From: Chthoniobacterales bacterium
Lineage (GTDB): Bacteria > Verrucomicrobiota > Verrucomicrobiia > Chthoniobacterales > JACTMZ01
DNA length: 59,289 nt
Assembly: GCA_014879535.1 (NCBI GenBank)
Contig: JACSRX010000071.1
Location: 1-59,289, forward strand
Direction of reading: 5' to 3'
Within the stretch, counting starts at the first letter, position 1; each line of letters starts with the position of its first letter. The position numbers and the translations under genes are program-made. Positions 26,139 through 36,000 of this stretch are shown here, in pieces. The notes below the pieces were generated by a model. The model ran no database searches and was not told the origin of the DNA. It saw only the letters and a program-made list of their open reading frames with translations.

Positions 26139-28589
26139 ATGTCATTGAGATTCTTTTGTCGAATCGCCATTGCTCTGATCGCGACTCTGCAGGTCAACCA
26201 TGCGCAGACGACGTGGAACACATCTGCCAATAACCAGACATGGGGCACCGCGGGCAACTGGAGCCCGACCAACGTTCCGAATGCAGTGGGCGCCAATGTG
26301 ACGCTGGGCACCATCATCCCGGGCGCCCGCACGATCAACGTCAACGGCACATTCACCCTCGGGACGCTGAACATCAACTCCAGCAACAGCTACACGCTCA
26401 CCAATGGCACGCTGGCATTCAATGTCTCCACCGGCTCGGCGGCGATCAACGTCACGAACTCTGGATCACCCCTCATCCACTCGGCCCTCAACCTCGCCAC
26501 CAATCTCGTCCTTGCGCACTCAGGGACGGGCACCGTCACGCTCGCGGGAGTGATCTCCGGATCGGGTGGCTTCACCAAGTCGGGTGACGGTGTTGCGGTT
26601 TTTTCCAACTCCGGCGCAAATACCTACTCCGGCGGCACCGTGGTCAACGGCGGCGAACTCAGGCTCACCAAGACCTCCGGCAACGCCATCCCGGGCAACC
26701 TCACCATCGGTGACGGCGCGGGCACGGACATCGTCCGCCTCATGACGAACAACCAGATCGCCGATTCCGCCACCGTCACCGTGAATTCCTCGGGCCAGCT
26801 TCTCGTCAACGGCACGGCGTCGGACACGATCGGCAGCCTCAACCTCACCGGGGGTCTTGTGAACACCGGCACGGGCACGCTCACGCTGTCGTCGGACCCG
26901 GCCATCGTCAGCAACGCCGCGACGAACTCCTCGACCGTTGCCGGCATCCTTGTCATGCCGGGAACCAAGACCATCCAGGTGGCGGATGGCGCCGCGGCCA
27001 TCGACCTCGATGTCTCCGCCAGGATTCTGGACTCCGGCTACACCAGCATCACGAAGACCGGCAGCGGCACGATGCGCCTGTCGGGAAGCAATTCCTTCCA
27101 GGGTCCCCTCATCGTTTCCAACGGCATCGTCATCCTCGCCAACAGCTACGCCCTTGGCGGCTCGACCTGGGGCAATTCCGTCGCCAGCGGCGCCGCCATC
27201 CACCTCAGCGGCGGCATCACCGTCTCGGAAGGCAACATCGAGATCCGGGGCACCGGACCGGACGGTGCCGGCGCCCTTGTGAGCATTTCCGGATCGAACA
27301 GCTACAACAACACTGGCACCATCACGGCCGCACAGGCCGCCACCATCGGGGCGGCGTCCGGCGCAAGCCTTGCGCTGACCGGCTCCATCGATCTCGCCAA
27401 CAGCGTGACCTTCGCCGGCGCCGGCAATTTCAATGTCTCCGCGGCAAGTTATGGTGCCGGCAACCTTGTCAAGGCCGGCTCGGGAACCCTCCAATTCTCC
27501 GGCACGGGCAATGACATCAACGGCAACCGGCTCGACGTCCTCGAGGGCACGGTCGAGCTCAACCGCCCCGGAAAAACCCTCAACACCGTCCAACACACCA
27601 TCGTCGGCACCACTTCCGGCCCGGCCGCCACGCTGCGGCTTCTGACCTCGAACCAGATCCGCGACGACCATTTCGTCAATGTTTACGAATCCGGAACCTT
27701 CGACCTCAACAACAACAACGAGGGCATCGCCGGACTGCGCCTCTACGGGGGCACCGTGACGAGCGGCACCGGGACCCTGACCATCGCCAACGCCGGCGGC
27801 GACGAGATCCATTCCTACGCCTCGAGCCAGACTTCGACCATTTCCGGCAATCTCCGGTCGGACCTCGCCCAAGGCATCAGCATCACCACCGAGCAGGGAC
27901 CGGCCGCCGTTGATCTCGACATCAGCGCGGCCTTCAGCGGCAGCGTTGTCTCGGTCACCAAGAAAGGCGACGGGCTCCTCCAGTTCTCCGGCACGCAGGC
28001 GAACACCTACACCGGCCAGACCATCATCAACGCCGGCACGGTCCTGCTGAACAAGACGGCCGGCGTGGATGCCATCGCCGGCAGCTCCATCACGGTCAAT
28101 TCCGGCGGCACCCTCCGGCTGGCCAACAACAACCAGATCAAGAACACGACCCCCCTCGTCCTCAACGGCGGCACCTTCTCGACGGGGGCGACCACGGGTT
28201 ACTCCGACACGCTCGGCACCCTCACGCTTTCCTCCACCTCCACCCTCGACCTCGGCACGGGCGTCCACCAGTTGGTCTTCGCCAACAGCAGCGCCATCGT
28301 CTGGTCCGGCACCCTGCTCATCAACGGCTGGACCGGCGCCGGCGCCAGCCCGGGCACGCAAGGGCAGATCTTCTTCGGCGTCGGCGGACTCACCAGCACG
28401 CAGCTGGCCCAGATCTCCTTCGACGGATTCCAGCCCGGCGCCATGCTTCTCGCAAGCGGCGAGCTCGTGCCCCTGACCCCCATCCCCGAGGCGAAAGTCG
28501 TCGGCGGCGCCATCGCCCTCGCCGCCTTCGTCACCTGGCGCGAACGCCGCCGCCTCGGCGCGTTGCTCGCCTCCCTGCGCCGGCGCTGA
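26139..28589 (+). CDS. Autotransporter-associated beta-strand-repeat protein with PEP-CTERM-like tail
   Basis: The 816-residue protein has a signal peptide (FFCRIAIALIATLQVNHAQ) and TTWNTSANNQTWGTAGNW, the usual mature start of these proteins. About 700 residues of Gly/Ser/Thr-rich beta-helix repeats follow, such as SGSGGFTKSGDGVAVFSNSG and NTYSGGTVVNGGELRLTKTS. The tail PIPEAKVVGGAIALAAFVTW plus RERRRLGALL has the PEP-CTERM layout (short motif, hydrophobic helix, basic end) with PEA in place of PEP. It is probably exported and sorted by an exosortase system; substrate or ligand unknown. Confidence 0.85.
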   Translation: MSLRFFCRIAIALIATLQVNHAQTTWNTSANNQTWGTAGNWSPTNVPNAVGANVTLGTIIPGARTINVNGTFTLGTLNINSSNSYTLTNGTLAFNVSTGSAAINVTNSGSPLIHSALNLATNLVLAHSGTGTVTLAGVISGSGGFTKSGDGVAVFSNSGANTYSGGTVVNGGELRLTKTSGNAIPGNLTIGDGAGTDIVRLMTNNQIADSATVTVNSSGQLLVNGTASDTIGSLNLTGGLVNTGTGTLTLSSDPAIVSNAATNSSTVAGILVMPGTKTIQVADGAAAIDLDVSARILDSGYTSITKTGSGTMRLSGSNSFQGPLIVSNGIVILANSYALGGSTWGNSVASGAAIHLSGGITVSEGNIEIRGTGPDGAGALVSISGSNSYNNTGTITAAQAATIGAASGASLALTGSIDLANSVTFAGAGNFNVSAASYGAGNLVKAGSGTLQFSGTGNDINGNRLDVLEGTVELNRPGKTLNTVQHTIVGTTSGPAATLRLLTSNQIRDDHFVNVYESGTFDLNNNNEGIAGLRLYGGTVTSGTGTLTIANAGGDEIHSYASSQTSTISGNLRSDLAQGISITTEQGPAAVDLDISAAFSGSVVSVTKKGDGLLQFSGTQANTYTGQTIINAGTVLLNKTAGVDAIAGSSITVNSGGTLRLANNNQIKNTTPLVLNGGTFSTGATTGYSDTLGTLTLSSTSTLDLGTGVHQLVFANSSAIVWSGTLLINGWTGAGASPGTQGQIFFGVGGLTSTQLAQISFDGFQPGAMLLASGELVPLTPIPEAKVVGGAIALAAFVTWRERRRLGALLASLRRR

Positions 28590-28607
28590 TCCCGCCCCGC
28601 TCTCCAA

Positions 28608-28644
28608 GGTAGGGCGAGGCGTCCCCGACTCGCCGGGAACCTTT
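28608..28644 (+). repeat. Dispersed hairpin repeat, type A
   Basis: GGTAGGGCGAGGCGTCCCCG then ACTCGCCGGGAACCTTT. The stem arms are GGCGAG and CTCGCC. It lies just after the beta-strand-repeat gene. Confidence 0.8.
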
Positions 28645-28700
28645 GTTCCGTCCCGATTGTTCTCGGCTTCCGCTTTTCCTGTCTGGGACACTGGCGCCTC

Positions 28701-29060
28701 ATGGCCATTCCGGACACATCCCCACAGGCACTCCGCCCGATCGCCTCCCTCATCAGCAAGTCGGAGAAAGCGCAGCGGAAACTCGCGCCGGGGACATGGC
28801 AGCATGCGATGCTGCAGGACAACCTCGAGGCTCTGCACATGGCATCCGCCCTCCTGCGCGGGGAGATTGACGACGCGAAAAGCATCCCGCAAGCCGACCT
28901 GCAAAAAGCCCTCAAGGCCTTCGCCTCGATGATCGACAGAACCGCAAAATCGCAGGAAAAATTTTCGCCCGGAACCTCCCAGCACACCCTGCAGCGGAAC
29001 CGGCTCGCAGCCCTGCGCACGGCCGAAGCGCGGATCCAGGCCGGGTTGGGCGGGCATTGA
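28701..29060 (+). CDS. Small hypothetical protein made of two homologous helical halves
   Basis: The 119-residue protein is soluble and helical with no family that I recognise. It is an internal duplication: residues 17-58 (KSEKAQRKLAPGTWQHAMLQ, then a second helix) align with residues 73-115 (RTAKSQEKFSPGTSQHTLQR, then a second helix). Each half is helix, PGT turn, QH-x-LQ helix. The ATG at 28701 has no strong ribosome-binding site. Function unknown. Confidence 0.55.
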   Translation: MAIPDTSPQALRPIASLISKSEKAQRKLAPGTWQHAMLQDNLEALHMASALLRGEIDDAKSIPQADLQKALKAFASMIDRTAKSQEKFSPGTSQHTLQRNRLAALRTAEARIQAGLGGH

Positions 29061-29164
29061 CTTCCGGAGAAATACGTCCGAATAGGAGGGAGTGGACGGG
29101 CACCTGCTGCGGCAGCCCTCCGAGACAGCCCGTCGAAGAAAAGTCCCCCGCACCCAACGAACCC

Positions 29165-29449
29165 ATGAAAACCACGAAACCGCACGGCGAGGGGCGCGTG
29201 GTCGGCGTCGTCCTTGTCGGACAATTGAACGGTGTGAGGCGCATCCGCTGGGAGGCAGCCCTTCTGGTTGCGTGTGCACTGGGGATTTTCTCCGGCGCGA
29301 TTGCCACCGGCGCTTGCTTCGCGATCTCGGGCTCCCTTTCCGCGGCTGCAGCCATGATCGGCATCCTCGGTCCTTCCATCACCGTGGGCACGGGGATGCG
29401 CAGCGCGTTGAAACTGCCGGTCCAGGAATTGCGTCCCATAGGCGGCTGA
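29165..29449 (+). CDS. Small two-helix membrane protein
   Basis: The 94-residue protein has a charged start, then two hydrophobic segments (ALLVACALGIFSGAIATGAC and LSAAAAMIGILGPSITVG). No family is recognised. It lies 10 bases upstream of the BamE-like gene and may share its transcript. Confidence 0.5.
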   Translation: MKTTKPHGEGRVVGVVLVGQLNGVRRIRWEAALLVACALGIFSGAIATGACFAISGSLSAAAAMIGILGPSITVGTGMRSALKLPVQELRPIGG

Positions 29450-29459
29450 TGCGACGGCC

Positions 29460-29732
29460 ATGCGTCCGCTGCTTTTCATCAGCGTGCCGGTGGTCTTGGC
29501 CATGATCGGTTTCGCGGCCTGCCTTCATTCTGCGTTCATGTGGAGCGATCGGTTTCTTGAGCCTGTCCATACCGGCATGACGAAGAGCCAGGTTCGGGAT
29601 CTGGTTGGTGCTCCGCCGAGCATCCGCGAGAAACACGGGGCAGAGACTTGGGACTTCACGCGAGCATGGTCCCGCGACGCCCGGGTGTATTTCGACACCA
29701 AGGGTGTCGTCTCGGCCGTGGAGACAGATTGA
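29460..29732 (+). CDS. SmpA/OmlA (BamE-like) domain protein
   Basis: The 90-residue protein has an N-terminal hydrophobic anchor (LLFISVPVVLAMIGFAACLH) and the compact SmpA/OmlA fold signature HTGMTKSQVRDLVGAPPSI, followed by TWDFTRAWSRDARVYFDTKG. True BamE is an outer-membrane lipoprotein. The cysteine in GFAAC could be a lipobox, but the match is loose and it may stay membrane-anchored. It is not in a bam operon, so it is a BamE-like paralogue. Confidence 0.65.
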   Translation: MRPLLFISVPVVLAMIGFAACLHSAFMWSDRFLEPVHTGMTKSQVRDLVGAPPSIREKHGAETWDFTRAWSRDARVYFDTKGVVSAVETD

Positions 29733-29764
29733 TTCAAGCGCCGGCCTTCGGCAGCTTTCATCCC

Positions 29765-30418
29765 ATGAACGCGCGCCCCCGGGTCAAAATCTGCTGCATC
29801 GCCTCGCTCGGGGAGGCGCAGGAAGCCATCGCCTGCGGCGCGTCCGCCGTGGGTCTCGTTTCCGCGATGCCCAGCGGACCCGGTGTCATTTCCGAGAAAA
29901 CCATCGCCGGGATCGCGCGGCGCGTTCCTCCCCCGATCGGCACCTTCCTGCTCACCAGTGCCATCTCGGCCGACGAAATCATCGCCCAGCAACGCCGCTG
30001 CGGCACCAACACCCTCCAGCTCTGCGACTATGTGGAAACTTCCGTTTACCGCGAGCTCCGCGCCGAGCTGCCCGGCATCGCCTTGGTGCAGGTGATCCAT
30101 GTCACCGGCCCCGAGGATGTGGACCGCGCCCGCGCCGCCGCGGAGCACGTGCAGGCGCTCCTCCTCGATTCCGGCAACACAACGCTGCCCGTGAAACTCC
30201 TCGGCGGCACCGGACGCACCCACGACTGGACCATCAGCCGCCGCATCCGCGACACGGCCGGCGTCCCCATCTTCCTGGCCGGCGGCCTCACCGCGGACAA
30301 CGTCGCCCGCGCGGTGGCGGCCGTCGAGCCGTTCGGTCTGGACCTTTGCAGCAGCGTCCGGACCGACAACCGTCTCGACCCCGCCAAACTCCGGAGCTTT
30401 TTCTCGGCGCTCGCCTGA
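29765..30418 (+). CDS. trpF: Phosphoribosylanthranilate isomerase-like protein (TrpF family, divergent)
   Basis: TrpF converts phosphoribosylanthranilate to CdRP in tryptophan synthesis. The 217-residue TIM barrel starts RVKICCIASLGEAQEAIACG and keeps the catalytic Cys of the KIC motif and the Asp in ALLLDSG. It also has the barrel strands VKLLGGTGRTHDW and IFLAGGLTADNV. It departs from the family at KICC (usually KICG) and at the last phosphate loop, GLDLCSSVRT instead of a GVDVSSGVE-like form. No trp genes are near. It may be a diverged paralogue with another substrate. Confidence 0.65.
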   Translation: MNARPRVKICCIASLGEAQEAIACGASAVGLVSAMPSGPGVISEKTIAGIARRVPPPIGTFLLTSAISADEIIAQQRRCGTNTLQLCDYVETSVYRELRAELPGIALVQVIHVTGPEDVDRARAAAEHVQALLLDSGNTTLPVKLLGGTGRTHDWTISRRIRDTAGVPIFLAGGLTADNVARAVAAVEPFGLDLCSSVRTDNRLDPAKLRSFFSALA

Positions 30419-30439
30419 GAGCAGCCACCGCACCCTTTC

Positions 30440-30841
30440 ATGAGCTCAAACATCGGCACGGTGACATTTTTGGTCCGGGAGTATGATGAAGCCCTTGCCT
30501 ATTTCACCGGGGTGCTCGGATTCCGATGTCTGGAAGATCGGAGGATTTCGGAGGAGAAACGCTGGGTTGTCGTCGCACCCCACGGAAACCGGGGCTGCGC
30601 ACTCCTGCTCGCACGGGCCAAAAACGAATCCGAAACCAGCGCCATCGGCCGCCAGGCAGCCGGACGCGTGTTCCTTTTCCTTCACACCGATGACTTTTGG
30701 CGAGACTACAACCTTTACTCGGCCAGGGGTGTCGTGTTCTGCGAACAACCCCGGCATGAACCCTACGGAATCGTTGCAGTGTTCGTGGACCTCTATGGAA
30801 ACCGCTGGGATTTGTTGGAAGAAAAATCCGACCGGAAGTGA
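30440..30841 (+). CDS. VOC (glyoxalase/dioxygenase-fold) family protein
   Basis: The 133-residue protein begins IGTVTFLVREYDEALAYFTG, where most VOC metalloproteins have a metal-ligand His; here the first ligand position is Thr/Leu. It continues with GFRCLEDRRI and ends VFVDLYGNRWDLLEEK, with the Glu of the last strand. Enzymatic activity cannot be predicted. It follows the TrpF-like gene by 21 bases. Confidence 0.8.
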   Translation: MSSNIGTVTFLVREYDEALAYFTGVLGFRCLEDRRISEEKRWVVVAPHGNRGCALLLARAKNESETSAIGRQAAGRVFLFLHTDDFWRDYNLYSARGVVFCEQPRHEPYGIVAVFVDLYGNRWDLLEEKSDRK

Positions 30842-30874
30842 GAAGGGCCATCTGACCAAAGTTTGGTAACACCC

Positions 30875-32296
30875 ATGCCATTCACACTTTCCCATCCGGC
30901 CGCCATCACACCGCTTTCCAGATGGACGAGTCATCCGTTCTGCATTGTCGCGCTCGTGATTGGGAGCATGGTGCCCGATCTCGGCTACTACCTCCGGATG
31001 TTTTCATTCGCCACGTTTGCCCACTCATTTTCCGGCAGTTTCATTGTTTGCGTGCCTGCCGGAATGCTGCTGCTTGCCTGTCTTCTCATCGCCCGGGAAC
31101 CTCTTTTGTGGCTGATGCCTTCCCGGATTCAGGGCATCCTGAGGCCCGCGTTCGCCCTGCCCTCCAAGGGCGCGTGGAAGCTTTTCTTCGAGGTGTGTTT
31201 GTGGATATGGGTCGGATCGCTCACCCACATCTTGTGGGACTCGTTCACCCACAAGACCGGATGGTTCGTGCAGCGATCAAGCGCCCTCCAATCGTCCCTG
31301 ATTTTGGGCGACGGTCACTCATTCCCCGCCTATTACATCCTGCAGCAGGCCAGCACGGTGATCGGTCTGTGCATTGTGGCCTGCATCGCGTGGAGGGTGT
31401 GCCGCAGAAGCGCTCCCGGAAACGGATGTCGCCGGGGTGATTTGCTTCGCTATGGATTTTGGTTGGGTCTCGTGGCAATTTCGATCGGATCAGCCGCGCC
31501 TTTCGCCATGTCCCAAGCATCCCATCATGAAGGACTCCTTCGATTCCGAACCTTTATCTTTCAGTTGGGCACGTTGTCAGGCTCCATCTTCGGCGCATTG
31601 GCCATGGCATCGGTTGCCATTGCCGCCTGCAGGACCGCTGTCATTCGGTTGGCAGCGACCATCGTGCTCCTCATCGCCACCCCAGGCTTGGCGCAGGCGG
31701 CAGACTACCCGAAGGCCAAAGTCAGCTTCGAGGACTTCAAGGCCTTGGTCGCGGAAGTCGAACCGCACCGGGCGGAACGCCTGATCGACCTCGACACCTT
31801 CCTGAAGATGAGCCGCGAGCCGGGGGTGATCATTTTGGATTCCCGATCCGCATTCCGCTACGACCGCATCCATGTGAAGGGCGCCAAGCACCTCGCCTTC
31901 ACCGACTTCACCCAAGCCAACCTCGCAAAGGTCATCCCGTCGTTCGACACGACGATCCTGATCTACTGCAACAACAACTTCGAGGGCAACCCGGTCGATT
32001 TCGCAACCAAGATGGTGGCTCCGAATTTGCCTGCAGCCCCCTTGGAACCGCGCGGGGCGACAGGCAACCGCTCAACCGCACGCCAATTCGCCGTCCAAGC
32101 CAAACCGCTCATGATGGCCCTGAACGTCCCCACCTACATCAATCTGTATGGATACGGCTATCGGAACGTTTACGAGTTGAACGAACTTGTGGATGTCACC
32201 GATCCCAGAATCGCCTTCGAGGGAACGATCGTGCCGCCAGGCGCACCGGCCCCCGTGGAAAAGCCCCCGACAGCAGGCGAAGGCCGAGCGGAATGA
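30875..32296 (+). CDS. DUF4184 membrane protein fused to a periplasmic rhodanese-like domain
   Basis: The 473-residue protein starts MPFTLSHPAAITPL, the hallmark start of DUF4184 integral membrane proteins. Several membrane helices run to about residue 250 and include SFTHKTGWFV. The final helix (VIRLAATIVLLIATPGLAQA, to about 275) reads like a signal peptide. It leads directly into a rhodanese-like domain (about 300-440; VIILDSRSAFRYDRIHVKGA and ILIYCNNNFEG, with Cys365 in the active-site loop). The frame is uninterrupted. ATG 30875 was chosen because it gives the DUF4184 consensus. It overlaps the next gene's ATG. Confidence 0.8.
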   Translation: MPFTLSHPAAITPLSRWTSHPFCIVALVIGSMVPDLGYYLRMFSFATFAHSFSGSFIVCVPAGMLLLACLLIAREPLLWLMPSRIQGILRPAFALPSKGAWKLFFEVCLWIWVGSLTHILWDSFTHKTGWFVQRSSALQSSLILGDGHSFPAYYILQQASTVIGLCIVACIAWRVCRRSAPGNGCRRGDLLRYGFWLGLVAISIGSAAPFAMSQASHHEGLLRFRTFIFQLGTLSGSIFGALAMASVAIAACRTAVIRLAATIVLLIATPGLAQAADYPKAKVSFEDFKALVAEVEPHRAERLIDLDTFLKMSREPGVIILDSRSAFRYDRIHVKGAKHLAFTDFTQANLAKVIPSFDTTILIYCNNNFEGNPVDFATKMVAPNLPAAPLEPRGATGNRSTARQFAVQAKPLMMALNVPTYINLYGYGYRNVYELNELVDVTDPRIAFEGTIVPPGAPAPVEKPPTAGEGRAE

Positions 32297-32532
32297 TGGA
32301 ATGCCCCCGATGCCGCTCGAGTTCGGGGATTGTCAGGGTTCCGTCGCACAATGAGCCGGTGAGTTCCGTGTTTTTGCTCATTTTTGGAACGGGATTGTTG
32401 CTCATCATGCCGGCGCTCCCGAGCAGGTTCCGCTGCACGGAATGCGTCCGGGTGTTCAGGAAATACACACCCGCCGCATGGCTCTACCTGGCGATGCTCG
32501 GTTTTCTCATTGTCATGATGCTGGCAATCTGA
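32293..32532 (+). CDS. Small zinc-ribbon membrane protein
   Basis: The 79-residue protein has two cysteine pairs (MMECPRCRSS and RCTECVRVF) separated by a hydrophobic helix (SVFLLIFGTGLLLIMPALP), and a second helix at the end (WLYLAMLGFLIVMMLAI). It overlaps the upstream fusion gene by 4 bases (ATGA), so it is co-translated. Function unknown. Confidence 0.6.
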   Translation: MMECPRCRSSSGIVRVPSHNEPVSSVFLLIFGTGLLLIMPALPSRFRCTECVRVFRKYTPAAWLYLAMLGFLIVMMLAI

Positions 32533-32639
32533 CCCCCCCCCCCCCCGATCGCTGCGAACAGCCATGGATCTGCTCTTAACGATCTTGGGAATTTTGCGTG
32601 CGACACGGCGGCCATGGGGTTGCCACCCCGCCTTTCCCG

Positions 32640-32676
32640 GGTAGGGCGTGGCATCCTCGACCCGCCGGGAACCTTT
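32640..32676 (+). repeat. Dispersed hairpin repeat, type A
   Basis: GGTAGGGCGTGGCATCCTCG then ACCCGCCGGGAACCTTT. The stem arms are GGCGTG and CCCGCC with one non-pairing position. It lies in the gap before the small membrane gene at 32813. Confidence 0.75.
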
Positions 32677-32812
32677 GGCTTCGCCGATGGCCACCGCAGC
32701 TCTCAAGTGGCTGGAATTCCGGGGGCGGCTCCCCTTCCGAATGCGCCGCGCGGGGCTTCTTTGCCTTGCGCAGAGAGAAACATGGATTACCGGTGGGGAT
32801 GGGAGAACTTCC

Positions 32813-33070
32813 ATGAACACCACATTCGTCATCATCGTCGCGGCTGCGGCGATTGCCGCCGGGTTCCTGCTCTCGGGACACCGATTTCCCCGCCTTTTGG
32901 GCGCATTCGTGCTGGCCGGCCTCGCCATGTTCTGTGCCGTCGGATTTCAGGCTTCTTACGAAGTCGCCGATCCGTCTGACCGGCGATCGTGGCAGCTCGC
33001 GTATGGAATCCTCGGCGCGGTCAGCGGAGGCGGGGCACTCCTGCTGCTCATGCGCGTGTTTCGCAAGTGA
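32813..33070 (+). CDS. Small membrane protein, three helices
   Basis: The 85-residue protein is mostly hydrophobic (FVIIVAAAAIAAGFLL, LLGAFVLAGLAMFCAVGF, LGAVSGGGALLLLMRVF). No family recognised. GGGAGAA precedes ATG 32813. It is convergent with the amylase gene, 6 bases apart. Confidence 0.55.
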   Translation: MNTTFVIIVAAAAIAAGFLLSGHRFPRLLGAFVLAGLAMFCAVGFQASYEVADPSDRRSWQLAYGILGAVSGGGALLLLMRVFRK

Positions 33071-33076
33071 CACCGC

Positions 33077-36000
33077 CTACGGCGCGAGATCCACACCGAG
33101 GCGGTAAAAGCGGATCGGAACATCCGCCGGGTCCGAGACGAACTTGATCGTGCCGTCACCCGGGATCGGTCCGCCCAAGAGCTGCCAATCGGAACCCGCG
33201 AGCTCATCGGAGAAATAGATCCAATACCGGCGCCCGGGGAGGGTTTCGATCTTCAGGCGGACGTCCGGCTCCGACTCGATCCCGAGGCGCAGGCGCGACA
33301 AGGTGTCCAGCGGAGAGGTGCCCGCGATGTATTCGTGCAGGTTCGGAACACCGTCCCCGTCGGAATCGTCCTCCGCGCGCGACCTGTCGTTCTCGTTGCC
33401 GATCGCATGGTCGAAATACCCATACATCCACCAGTCGGGAATCCCGTCTCCGGAGGAATCAAGGTCGCCGACCTTGCGCACATGGATGCCCGCGACGCGG
33501 GTGTTCTCGACCTTCGGCACGAATTCGATGTCGAGCTGTCCGCTGTCCACCGTGACCGTGTAAACCGTCTGCAGGGGGCGGGCCGATCCCCCCGCGAGCG
33601 TGAAGATGTCGAAATTCGCCTCGACCGTCTCGTTCTGGATGCGGACATCGAACAGGCGCAGGTTCGGACCGCTCACCCAGTTCTCCGCCTGCAGGATGGT
33701 GACTTCATAGACACCGGGCGGGCAGTCGAAACGGTAGCTGAAGCTTGTGACGTTCGCCCCGTAGCGCTCGCGCTGGTAAAGCGGCTGGGCCTGCGCGCAG
33801 ATGCCGGTGATGGTGTTCGCAATGTTGCCCGCCGAGCCTCCGATGTAACCGAAGGATCCCGTCGTGTAGGCCTGGTCGGCAACCCACACCTTGCCTTCGC
33901 AATCCGTGACGCTCGAGGGATTGCCCGCGCTGATCCGCCGCTCATACGACGCGGGCACGTTGAAGAACCAAAGCGGCACATTCACCTGTTGCGAGGCGTT
34001 GCCCGAGGCATCGAACGCACGCACGCCCAGCGTGTGCGAGCCGTTCCGCGCCAGGCGCGTGTCGAGCGAATAACTCCACGACGCCGTCCCGCTCGCCGCC
34101 GTCCAGTTGCCGAAGTCCAAGCGCACCTCGACACGGTCGAGACCCATGTTGTCCGCCGCGGTGCCCGTGACGGGGATGATGCCCGACACATTCGCACCGG
34201 ATGACGGCTGCGTGACGAGCACCGTGGGGGGAATGACATCGACAATGCTGTTCTGACCCGTCGTGAAGAATGTCTCGAACGGTCCATGCATCGTCTTCCC
34301 GTCCTGCGAATCGGCGGCCGTGGTCCCGATGCGGACTGCGTAGCGCTGCATGCCGGCAAATCCGCCGGGCGGAGGCGAAAACGTCATGGTGCGGTGGTCC
34401 GGTGACCATGAGAAGCTGCCCGCCGAGGCCGGAGTGATGCTGAAGGCACCCTCCACACTCGCGGGGTTCATCGGCTTGCTGAATTCGATCACGACCGGGA
34501 GCGAGGGCACCACGGCGGACGACGCGTGCACGGGCGTCTGCTGGGAAACCACGGGGTCGAGCGGCTTCAGGAGCGAGGACGCGATGAACATCTTGGTCGA
34601 AGTGCCCGGGACGGTGATCGACGGGATGCCGTTCGTGCCGGAGACCACCGTGACGGTTTCGTTGGTGTTGAAAAGATTCACCAGCACGGTTCCTGCGGGA
34701 TACGACGTGGGCCGGGCGGTCAACGACTGCGCGCTGCCCGAGGTGTTGAAAACGACGAAGACTTCCTCGCCGTTGAGCACGCGCGCGTAGGCGAAGAGGC
34801 CCGGCCCGCCGGAGTTGTTCCAGCGGTTGACATGCGTGCCGCGGCGCAGAGAGGGATACAGGCGGCGGAAATTGTTCAGCATCGAGACATGCTTGAAGGT
34901 CGGTTCGGTCATGTTGAACTTGTCGCCGACCGAGGGACCGGAAGTCGGAAACTGCCCGGCGAACATGTCCTCGCGGTTGTTGGGGTCGGTGCCGCCGTTG
35001 AAGTTCTGCTCGGTGCCGTAATACAGGCACGGGATGCCGCGCGAGGAATAAAGGAACGACGTGGCAACGTGGAGGCGGTTGGTGTTGTTGTTCGCGTTGG
35101 CCGAATTCATGAACCGCGTCACGTCATGGTTGTCGAGGAAGGTGACCAGCCGCATCTGGGCGTCGGCGTGGTAGTTGGCTGCGATGGCGTTGTAACGATC
35201 CTCGATCTGCCGGGTGTTGCCTGTTGCGCGGGCAAAGACGTCGTTCACCTTGTAATACAGGGCGAAATCAAGCACGGAATCGTTGGCATAGGCGCCACCG
35301 GCCTTCGTGCCGGTGTAGGAGCCGAGCTTGGTGTCGCTGCCGTCATACACCTCGCCGAATTGGAAGAAGTTCGTCTTGCCGATCGAGGCCGCATGCTGGC
35401 GGATGGCCGGGTTGAAAGACTGCCAGAACCCCGTGTCGATGTGCTTCACGGTGTCGAGCCGGAAGCCGTCCAGATTCGCCTGCTCGATCCAGTAGGAGTA
35501 GATCTCGGCCATCCGCACTCGGACGTATTCCGACTCGGTCTTCAGGTCGTCGAGGCCGCCGGGGAACTCACCGAGGACCTGATGCGGATCGAACCAGTTG
35601 CCGGCAATCGCTCCATGGTTGTGGAAATGGTCGAGTTTGTCGAAAGGTGGCGGATACTGCTGGTTCGTGTTGTTCCACTGGATGGGATAACCGGCCTGGC
35701 TGAAGGTGCTCCCCCACGCGGGATTCGTGCTTCCGATGCGGTTGCCGGTGTGGCCGGCGACGATGTCGAGGATGACGTAGATGCCGCGCTCATGGGCGCT
35801 GGCCACCATGCTCTGCAGGTCGGCGAGCGTGCCCCAGTGCGGCGAAATCTGGTAGAAGTCGTGGGCCGCATACCCGTGGTAGGCGCCGTGACCGACGTTC
35901 AGGACAATGGGGGATATCCAGATCGCATTGGCGCCGAGCGCCTTGATGTAGTCGAGTTTCTGCTCGATGCCCCTGAAGTCTCCGCCATGCACGCGCTGCC

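Noticed and set aside
26520-29279. A 919-codon open frame opposite the beta-strand-repeat gene
   Set aside because: It mirrors the glycine-rich repeat of the real gene; no domain or start signal supports it.
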